From positions 7,130,001 through 7,194,000 of the forward strand of contig CP085827.1 in NCBI GenBank assembly GCA_020809705.1: a DNA stretch of 64,000 bases, in the 5' to 3' direction. Origin of the DNA: Calonectria ilicicola. Its lineage: Eukaryota > Ascomycota > Sordariomycetes > Hypocreales > Nectriaceae. Both the position numbers and the translations under genes were made by a program. Below, in pieces: positions 54,301-64,000 of the stretch; the stretch's first letter is position 1; each line of letters opens with the position of its first letter. The notes below the pieces were generated by a model that was not told the DNA's origin, did no database searches, and worked only from the letters and a program-made list of their open reading frames with translations.

Positions 54301-57300
54301 CAAGCCAATGATATGGTAGCCTATGAACAATTTGGGTTGCATAATCTGTCTAAACTTGGGTTGGAGATCCAAGAGATTTGTAACTTCACAAGTCTACTGG
54401 TGATCCAACCGGTGCAGCATATCGCTGGAGACGGGGATGAGACTAATACAATGATGCTACCAGTACAAACAAAAGATCTAGAGGACGAGGCGCTTCGCGG
54501 CTATTTTACATACCCTCTGGTTTTGCAAGCGATGACACATGGTGATCATGTGGAACTTATGTTTCTTTACAACCCAGTTGTTATCCCTGAACAGAAACTA
54601 TTAAGTTTTGCTCACCATCTTGAACAAGCGGTTAAACAACTGCAAACCAATAGCAGCGCCTTCATGGAGAATATAACCATTAATAGCGAATGGGACCTGC
54701 AAAGAGCCCTTGAATTCAATCCTGAAGACCCCGAGATAATTAACACCTGTTTGCACCAACTTATTGATCAGCAAGCGCAGCAGACAGCCACATGCCATTG
54801 CAATTGACGCATGGGATGGTAAACTGACATATTTCCAGTTAGTCAGTGCTGCTAATAGACTTGCGGTTTATCTGGCAAGCACCGTGAGCCTAGGGGATAT
54901 TGTACATCTTTGCTTTGAAAAATCAATTTGGTTTTTCGTCTCATTACTCGCCGTTAATAAGGCGGGTGCTGCATGGGTTCCGCTGGATCCTTCACATCCT
55001 CTACAGCGCCAGCGCCAGATTGTTGGACAAACTAAAGCTAATCTTGCTCTAACATCACCTGCCAACTTTGATAAGTGTTCTGACCTAGTATCAAGCGTCA
55101 TCGAGGTTTCCTCTACACTTGATCAGGAGTTAGTGGATGACTTTGGCCCCACACCCCAGTTGCCTATCCGAGATGTTACTCCAGAGCATGCCGCTTATAT
55201 TCTCTTTACATCTGGCAGCACTGGAACCCCCAAGGGCCTTGTTATGCAACACGGTGCTGTATGTACTAGTCAGACAGCCATTAGCAAGAGACTTGGACTT
55301 GGACCTCATGTCAGAATTCTCCAGTTTGCCTCTTTTGTTTTTGATCTCTGCATCGGCGAAATTGTTGCGCCACTTATATCTGGAGCCACACTATGTGTTC
55401 CATCTGAAGAGACTCGTATGTCTGGCTTGAAAGAATTTATTAATAAGATGAAGGTCAACTGGGCTTTTCTTACTCCATCGTTTGCTCGGACTCTTAACCC
55501 TGACGATATGCCTGGGCTTGAGCTATTGCTTCTCACTGGAGAGGCTGTTAGCAGAGATGTATTCGAATCATGGATTGGGAGATTGCGTCTCATTACAGGC
55601 TGGGGTCCTGCAGAGACATGTGTGTTTAGCACTCTTCATGAATGGCACAGCAAAGATGAATCACCGCAAACAGTTGGCACGCCTGTTGGTGGTTATTGTT
55701 GGATTGTAAATCCAGCCGATCCTCAACAACTTGCTCCCATTGGATGTGTCGGTGAGGTGGTCATCCAAGGACCGACCTTGCTACGCGAATACCTTGCTGA
55801 TCCTGAGCGGACACAAGCGTCGACGGTTTTATCGCTTCCAAAATGGGCTCCTCGTCGTTCATTATCAGGCTGGAACCGGTTTTTTAAGTCTGGCGATCTT
55901 TGTTATTACAATGCTGATGGCACCATTGAGTTTATTTCTCGCAAGGACACGCAAGTCAAGATTCGTGGTCTGCGAGTGGAGCTTGGGGAGGTTGAGCATC
56001 ATATGCGAGCTTCCCTTCCTGGTGTGAAGCAGGTTGTTGTTGATGTGCATCGAGATACAGCTGGTACCAACCTTGTAGCATATTATTGCTTTAGTGATGA
56101 TACTCGCCAAGGCATCACCCGAGAAGAAGATCTCCTTCTACCAATTACCCCTGACTTGAAAAGTCAATTAACAGCTGCAGTCGGCCAGCTTGCAGTGGCT
56201 CTGCCAAGTTATATGGTCCCAAGCTTATTCTTCCCCTGCAAGTTTATGCCGTCCATCACATCAACTAAATTAGACCGAGGCGGACTCAAGCGTGTAATTA
56301 GCAAGCTAAGCCGAGAGCAACTAAACGAGTATTCTCTAGCTGATACTGAGAAGAGAGCTCCAGCCACGCTAATGGAGGAGCGGATCCAGCAGATGTGGGC
56401 AAGAATCTTAAAGATTCCCACTCAGAGTATCGGCCGTGATGATAGCTTCCTGCGGATAGGAGGTGATTCTATCACAGCGATCCAATTCGTTACATCAGCA
56501 CGAGAAGACGGCCTGGCTATCACCGTTAAAGACATTTTCACTGATCCTCGATTGTGTGCTGTAGCTGCACAAGTTGTGGAGACTGATGATAAAACTCCAT
56601 ACCGGACTGAGCCATTTGGTTTATTGCCACAGGGAGAGCTAGGTGCCCTCAAGTCTACCGTCCGGGAAACTTGTCAATTATCGCATGATCATATTATCGA
56701 AGACGCCTATCCCTGTACTAGCCTTCAAGAAGGCCTCATGGCACTGGCGGTTAAACAGCCCGGCTCGTATATTGCCAAGTATGTTTATAGACTTCCTGAT
56801 GGTCTTGACCAGCACCGATTTGAGGTTGCATGGAGCGAGACAATCAAATTATGCCAGAATTTACGAACCCGAATTGTGGTTCGAGACGGAGTCTCCATTC
56901 AAGCTGTTATTCAGGAGAACCCCTCTTGGGAGCCGACAAATGGTCATGATCTTCGATCGTTTATGGACATGAGTAAGGATATCGAGATGAAACATGGATC
57001 TCGATTATGTCGCTATGCTGTGGTTTCTGAAGATAGTGGCGAACAGCACTTTGTTCTTATTATTCACCACTCTATTTTTGATGGTTGGAGTTTGAATATT
57101 GCTCTTAGTACACTTTATTGTTTGTTCACAGGGAGACCTGTAACTACACCCAAACCATATGCTGGATTTATTAAATATACCCAGCAGATCGATGAGGTTG
57201 CTGCCAAAAAATACTGGGAGAATCAACTTGATGGTGCTCAACGGTCTATATTTCCTCGAAGAGATCTTACGACAAACATTCAGGCCGCAAGCTCTATTAT

Positions 57301-60300
57301 AAAGCACAAGATATCAGTCGGCTCCAGCAGTGACTCGATTACAAGAGCTACAATTCTTCGTGCTGCTTGGGCAATAGTGCTCAGCCAATACTGTGATTCA
57401 AATGAGGTCTGTTTTGGCACCACTGTGTCCGGCCGTCATGCTCCAGTTCCAGGTGTAGATGGGATGGCTGGTCCAGCTGTTGCTACAATCCCGGTGCGAA
57501 TGCGACTAGATGGCGAAATGACCGTTTCCGACCTCTTGCAAGACGTACAACAGCAAGCTGCTGATATGGTTGCCTACGAGCAATTTGGCTTGCGCAATAT
57601 CTCCAAGCTTAGCCAGACTGCTAAAGAGGCTTGTGACTTTAATAGCTTGTTAGTAATCCAACCTGTGCATCACATGGCAGCTACTGCGGACTCAAAGTCA
57701 GCTGAAGTCTTGCTTTCTGCTGGGCCAGAATCCTACCAGGCTGAGGAAGCAGTTGAAGGGTATTTTACTTACCCCTTGGTTATTCAATGTTTCACACACA
57801 GCGATTACATTGAATTGCTCCTTATATTTAATCCGAATATTTTACCAGAATCTCAACTAACAACTCTTTCGCACCACTTTGACTGTACTGTCCAATCCTT
57901 GCTAGCTAAACGAGACAAAAAGCTCAGTGAGGTCTCTCTTATAAGTGAGTGGGATCTGTACCAAGCTCAAAAGTATAATCTCGACGAGCCAGAGATAATC
58001 CAGTCATGTTTTCATGAGCTTCTCGAGAGAAAGGCTGAGATACAGCCTAATAATATTGCAATAGATGCATGGGATGGTCAGTTCTCATATTCAGAACTTA
58101 ACCTGGCTGCAAATAGGCTATCTCGTCTTCTTCGAGATGCATATGGTGTTCAGACAGGAGATTTTGTTCATGTGTGCTTCGAAAAGTCTGTCTGGTTTTT
58201 CGTTGCTATTACGGCAATCAATAAGGCAGGAGCTGCTTGGATCCCCTTGGATCCCTCTCATCCAGTTCAAAGGCAGCAGCAGATTGTTCAGCAGACTGGT
58301 GCTCGTATTGTTTTGACATCACCTTCCAATGCAAAGAAATGTACTGATCTTGTACCTGTTGTGGTGCAAGTGACTCCTGCTCTTAATAAGAAACTTGCAG
58401 CTAGAAAAATACCACCAACCACCCCAAACACTGGGGTGACGGCAAACCATGCAGCATACGTCCTTTTTACCTCAGGGAGCACTGGAACCCCCAAAGGCCT
58501 GGTTATGCAGCATGGTGCCCTCTGTACAAGTCAAACCGCTATCGCTAAACGGCTTGGGTTACTATCAAGTGTCCGCATACTCCAGTTCGCATCTTTTGTC
58601 TTTGATCTCTGTATTGGCGAAATTATTGGACCGTTGATTATGGGCGCTACACTTTGTGTGCCATCTGAAGAAACTCGTATGAATGGCCTACAGGAGTTTG
58701 TCAACAGTATGAAGGTCAATTGGGCATATCTTACGCCATCATTTACACGCACCTTCAAGCCCCAAGATATGCCTGGTTTGGAGCTCCTTCTACTCACGGG
58801 TGAAGCTGTTGGTCGAGATGTATTTGAGAATTGGGTTGGAAAGACTCGTCTTGTTACAGGCTGGGGTCCTGCGGAGACGTGTGTGTTCAGCACTCTTCAC
58901 GAATGGTACAGCAAAGATGAATCGCCACAGACTGTTGGTCGCCCTGTTGGCGGCTACTGTTGGATTGTCGACCCTCAGGACCCTCAGAAGCTTGCACCGA
59001 CAGGATGTATTGGAGAAGTAGTCATCCAAGGCCCAACATTGCTCAGAGAATACTTAGCCGATCCCATCCGAACCGCCGCTTCTACAGTAACCGACCTTCC
59101 CAAATGGGCGCCAAATACCGAATCACCACATTGGAACCGGTTCTTCAAATCCGGCGATCTATGTTACTATAATCCCGATGGCACTATTGAGTTTGTTAGT
59201 CGAAAAGACACACAGGTTAAGATTCGCGGCCTTCGTGTCGAGCTTGGTGAAGTTGAACACCATCTCCGCATTGCTCTTCCAGATATAAAACAGGTTGTGG
59301 TTGAGGTTTTTAAAGGAGATGCTAGCATTACTCTCGCTGCATACTTTTGTCTGAATGATGAAACGCGTCTCTCTAATAGTTCTATGAGTGCTGATACAGT
59401 TCTCCTTCCCTTGTCTACGGAGCTTAAAGACAAGGTTATTGCAGCTGTTAGTCACATGTCTGTGACCCTACCAAGCTATATGGTCCCTACAATCTTCTTC
59501 CCCTGCAAATTCATGCCTTCGATTACCTCTACTAAACTAGACCGAGGCACTCTTAAGCGAGCAACAGCAGGGCTTAGTCAGGATTTGCTGAGTATATACT
59601 CACTTGCAGACGATAAGAAACGGGCACCTGTAACAAACATGGAACAGAAAATCCAGGAGATCTGGGCATCAATTATGAAAATTCCTAAGGATTCAATTGG
59701 CCGAGATGATAGCTTCCTTCGTATTGGAGGTGACTCCATCACCGCTATCCAATTTGTTACTACATCAAGAGAACTGGGACTCACTATTACAGTCAAGGAT
59801 ATATTTGCCGATCCTCGATTATCCGCCGTCGCAGCCAAAGTTAAAGAGTCTGACGAAGATGCTTTGGTTACACTGGAACCTTTTTACCTTTTGCCAAGCA
59901 ACGAACTCGATGCGATCAAATCAACTGTTCGTGAAGTTTGTCAGTTATCTATTGATCAAGGCATTGATGACGCGTATCCCTGCACAAGCTTGCAAGAAGG
60001 TCTTATGGCTTTAGCGGTTAAGCAGCCTGGCTCTTATATTGCTAAGTATGTCTACCGTCTCCCTGAAGGTATTGATGAGACTCGATTCAAGACTGCTTGG
60101 AGTGAAACACTTGTACGATGTACCAACTTGCGTACTAGAATTATAGCCCAGGATGGAGTATCACTTCAGGCTATTATTCGAGAACATGATTTATGGGAAG
60201 AAACTCATGGACTTGATTTGCAATCCTTTATGGACACCTCTGCTAATACTGAGATGCAATATGGATCTCGTCTGTGCCGCTATGCTTTCATTTCCCAACC

Positions 60301-63300
60301 AAACGGCGAGTCCTATTTTGTGCTTATAATCCATCATGCTATCTTCGATGGCTGGAGCTTGAACCTTGCACTAGGCACGCTTAACAGTATCTTCGCTCAT
60401 CAGCCCGTTATGGAACTTCAGTCATATGCCAATTTTATCAAGTACACCCAACAACTTGACTCTGTTGCCGCCTCCAACTACTGGGGAAAGCAATTAGAGG
60501 GAGCCCAGCGCTCGATTTTCCCACGGACAGATATCTCACCGCAATCGAACTCAACTAGCCGCACTATCCAATCACAATTTTCACTGTCTTCAGCTGATTG
60601 TGGCGCTATGACAAAAGCAACAATTTTGCGTGCTGCTTGGGCTTTGGTACTTGCTAAGTACTGTGATTCCAGTGATGTTTGTTTTGGCACAACTGTCTCT
60701 GGCCGCCATGCTAGTGTTCGAGGCATTGATAAAATGGCTGGACCGGCTGTTGCTACAATCCCGATCAGGGTTCGTTTAGATTGGCAAAATTCCGTTACCG
60801 ATTTTCTCGAAGCCATTCAACAACAGGCGACCGAAATGGTAACATATGAGCAATATGGCCTGCGAAATATCTCCAAGGTTAGCCTGGAAGCTCAGGAAGC
60901 ATGTGATTTCAATAGCCTGCTAGTGATTCAACCTGTGCAGCATTTAACCGGGAAAGGAAATATCCAGCAAACAAATCAATTGCTCTCAGCTAGCCAAGAT
61001 TCTTATACCAATGACGAGGGACTCAAGGGCTATTTTACGTACCCACTGGTAATACAGTGTCTCACACACGAAGATCATGTTGAGCTGCTTCTGATTTTTA
61101 ATCCTGATATTGTACCCGAATCTCAGCTAGAGGCATTATCTCACCACTTCAACTGTGCTGTTCGCCAGTTAATTTCTCAAAATCATACATCACTTGCTAT
61201 GGTATCCCTTACTAGTGACTGGGATTTCCAAATCGCGCTCGACTATAATCCAGAAGAACCACATATTATCAAATCGTGCGTCCATCAGTTGATCGAAAAG
61301 CAAGTCAAGATTCAGCCGAATACCACCGCTGTGCATGCTTGGGATGGTCAACTTACATACTCTGAACTGAATAATGCAGCAAGTAGGCTGGCTCATTACC
61401 TGCGAGATGAGTGTCAAGTTCAGGTTGCAGATTTTATTCATGTTTGTTTTGAAAAGTCTATGTGGTTCTTTGTTGCAATTTTAGCCATCAACAAAGCAGG
61501 TGCTGCATGGGTTCCGCTGGACCCTTCACACCCTACCCAGCGACTTCAACAGATTATACAGTTGACCGAGTCTCGTCTCGCTTTGGTATCATCAGAAACT
61601 CTCGGGAAGTGCAAAAATCTCATTGCAGATGTGGTAGTCGTCGCACCTGCTCTAGATCGAGAACTTATCATGAAAGGTAAACCCACGACACCTCTGGTTG
61701 CAAAGGTGACCCCAGAAGACGCCGCCTATGTACTATTTACATCTGGGAGTACAGGCATCCCTAAGGGTTTGGTGATGAAGCATGGTGCCGTCTGCACCAG
61801 TCAGACTGCCATTGGTGACAGGCTTGGGCTCACTGGTGATGTTAGAATCTTACAGTTTGCCTCATTCGTTTTTGATCTCTGTATTGGTGAGATTATTGCA
61901 CCATTATTATTTGGAGCTACACTGTGTGTACCATCCGAGGAGACGCGTATGAGTGGCATTAGCAACTTTATCAACGAAATGAATGTGACTTGGGCATTCC
62001 TAACGCCATCTTTTGCACGCACTCTAAGGTTTGAAGACATGCCCGGTCTTGAACTGCTTCTATTAACTGGCGAGGCTGTTGGCCGAGATGTGTTTGAGAA
62101 TTGGGTTGGAAAGACTCGTCTTGTTACGGGTTGGGGTCCTGCGGAGACGTGTGTGTTCAGCACTCTTCACGAATGGTACAGCAAAGATGAATCGCCACAG
62201 ACTGTTGGAACTCCTGTTGGTGGTTATTGCTGGATTGTGGACCCAGAAGACCCTCAGCGCCTTGCCCCTACCGGATGCATTGGCGAAGTGGTTATCCAAG
62301 GGCCGACTTTACTGCGCGAATACCTTGCCGATCCTGAACGAACCCAAGCCTCAACTGTTAATGCACTCCCTGAATGGGCTCCTAATCGTACGTTGCCAGA
62401 CTGGAACCGTTTTTTCAAGTCTGGTGATCTTTGTTATTATAATATTGATGGCACCATTGAATTTGTCTCTCGCAAGGACACGCAAGTTAAGATTCGTGGT
62501 CTGCGAGTGGAGCTTGGGGAGGTTGAGCATCATATGCGAGCTTCCCTTCCTGGTGTGAAGCAGGTTGTTGTTGATGTGCATCGAGATGCAGCTGGCACCA
62601 AACTTGTGGCATATTATTGTTCGAGTGACGATACTCGGAGGGGTGCCATTGGGGATGATATTTTCTTGCCCCTATCCCCTCAACTGCGAGATCAGTTAGC
62701 GGCGGCAGTAGGCCAGCTTACTGTGGCCTTGCCAAGTTACATGGTTCCGACATTATTTTTCCCTTGCAAATACATGCCTTCTATTACATCAACTAAATTG
62801 GATAGAGGTGGTTTGAAGCGTGCAATCGCGGAATTGTCACGAGAGCAGCTGAATGCTTATGCTCTTATTGATACTGAGAAGAGAGCTCCGGCCACGCCAA
62901 TGGAGGAGCGAATCCAGAAGATGTGGGCGGCAATTTTAAAGATCCCTACTGAGAGTATTGGCCGTGATGATAGCTTCCTGCGGATAGGAGGTGATTCTAT
63001 CACAGCGATCCAATTCGTGACTTTAGCACGAGAAGACCGCCTGGCTATCACTGTGAAAGATATCTTCACTGACCCTCGTTTATCTGCCGTTGCTGGTTGT
63101 GTCACCGACACTGAGGATGATATGACATTTGAAATAGATCCTTTCACTTTGCTTCCGGGCCATGACATCACTTCTATCAAAACATCGGCCCGTGAGGTTT
63201 GCCAGTTGTCAATCAATGATGATATCGACGACGGCTACCCTTGTACGAGCTTTCAAGAGGGCTTGATGGCTCTAGCTGTTAAGCAGCCAGGATCATATAT

Positions 63301-64000
63301 CGCCAAATATGTTTATCGTCTTCCTGATCAGATAAGCCGGGATCAGTTTCAAGCTGCCTGGAGCCAGACTATAGATCAGTGTGCCAATCTGCGTACAAGG
63401 ATTATCGTTCAAAATGGCGTCTCGATTCAGGTCATCGTCCGAGAAAACCCAACGTGGGAATCAACAGAAGGCCTTGATTTAAAAGTGTTCATGAATAAGT
63501 CCAAGTCTATAGAGATGCAATACGGTTCTCGCTTATCTCGATATGCTTTTCTTAAACAACGAACTGGCGAAACCTATTTTATTTTAATGCTTCACCATGC
63601 TATTTTTGATGGCTGGAGTTTGAACATTATCCTAGGAGCGCTCTATAGCAACTTTAAGAGAACATCGCCCATAGTACCAAAGCCTTATTCCGGATTTATT
63701 AGCTATACACAAAAGATCAACCAGGAAGCAGCTAATCTTTATTGGAAAGACCAGCTAGATGGTGCGCAACGGACTGTTTTCCCACGAATCGACTCCACTG
63801 AAGTTCAACACGCCAGCCAGATTGTCAAAAAGGATATTGCTTTCGAGTTTACAAAGGGCGAGTCGATGACAAAAGCAACCATTCTTCGCGCAGCTTGGGC
63901 TATAGTGCTTGCGCGATATTCTGACTCTGTTGATATTTGCTTTGGAACAACGGTATCTGGCCGCCATGCCCCTGTACCTGGAATCGATAAAATGGCAGGC
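51334..64000 (+). CDS. NRPS2, paralogue of NRPS1, A-T-C x4 with two indels, 3' end beyond window
   Basis: Plus-strand NRPS colinear with NRPS1. Modules: A1 (about 51.46-53.05 kb), T1 (Ser codon 53221), C1 (53.45-54.65), A2 (54.78-56.28), T2 (Ser 56468), C2 (56.7-57.9), A3 (58.02-59.55), T3 (Ser 59735), C3 (59.97-61.2), A4 (61.26-62.83), T4 (Ser 62996), C4 (63.23 kb to the edge). HH(A/S)(V/I)FDGW is intact in all four C domains. The ATG equivalent to the NRPS1 start (51231) is followed by a 4-nt insertion and a stop at 51348, so the usable start is the next in-frame ATG at 51334, dropping about 34 non-domain residues. An extra A near 54784, between C1 and A2, shifts the frame; the first frame stops at 54807, and the second is open from 54785 to 64000. 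Alignment with modules 3 and 4 shows no missing residues, so this is not an intron. It is either a failing gene or two assembly errors. Confidence 0.88.
51352..53255 (+). repeat. Inverted repeat arm 2: 1.9-kb A1-T1 patch identical to NRPS1
   Basis: Partner of 12259-10356. The left edge is the last mismatch at 51351; the right edge is the first mismatch at 53256. Synonymous sites match inside the patch and diverge outside it. Confidence 0.9.
63265..63599 (+). repeat. C4 patch matching NRPS1 1-335
   Basis: Partner of the patch at the left edge of the window. It covers the start of C4 up to the HH of its active-site motif. Confidence 0.8.

Overview
The window reads as nuclear DNA of a filamentous ascomycete, most likely a sordariomycete and perhaps Hypocreales. 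Evidence: introns of about 49-67 bp with GTRAGT donors and CTRAC-type branch sites, very large multimodular NRPS genes, fungus-only families (DUF3659 repeat proteins, bZIP/DUF3425) and clear orthologues of ascomycete core genes. The placement is inference from gene content. No bacterial operons, CRISPR arrays or recognisable tRNA/rRNA genes were seen.

Layout. (1) 1-12376, minus strand: an NRPS gene entering from beyond the left edge, uninterrupted, with module order A-T-C repeated four times. (2) 12377-20744: an accessory zone with few or no intact genes. It holds relics: a broken thioester-reductase domain (15.8-16.4 kb), one copy of a 111-bp direct repeat, a possible small gene and a broken bZIP/DUF3425 gene. 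(3) 20745-44797: a gene-rich block. It contains a zinc alcohol dehydrogenase with an in-frame TAG, an Atl1-type alkyltransferase-like protein, a long kinesin-4-like motor, a 4.2-kb ORF-poor spacer, EME1, a histidine phosphatase, a 1311-residue DUF3659 repeat protein, a small DUF3659 protein, a short acidic/basic protein, a membrane protein and a long acidic protein sharing the same C-terminal motif. (4) 44798-51230: an accessory zone with a LINE reverse-transcriptase remnant, a possible solo LTR, a second thioester-reductase scrap and the other copy of the 111-bp repeat. (5) 51231-64000, plus strand: a second NRPS gene, colinear with the first, in inverted orientation and leaving the right edge.

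The two NRPS genes are paralogues with start codons 38.9 kb apart. About 1.9 kb of their 5' ends (most of A1 plus the start of T1) is identical at every stretch I compared, with abrupt edges, while the middle modules are clearly diverged. The C4 regions at the two window edges are again about 96% identical. This mosaic looks like recent gene conversion. The plus-strand copy carries a 4-nt insertion near its start and a 1-nt insertion between C1 and A2, so it may be dying, or its assembly may contain errors. By manual alignment its four adenylation domains all carry the same substrate-pocket residues, which would predict a homo-oligomeric peptide segment.

The core block includes DNA-repair genes (Atl1-like, EME1). 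A neighbouring set of five genes at 36.3-44.8 kb (DUF3659 proteins, two proteins with a shared C-terminal motif, one membrane protein) looks like an undescribed fungal gene neighbourhood.
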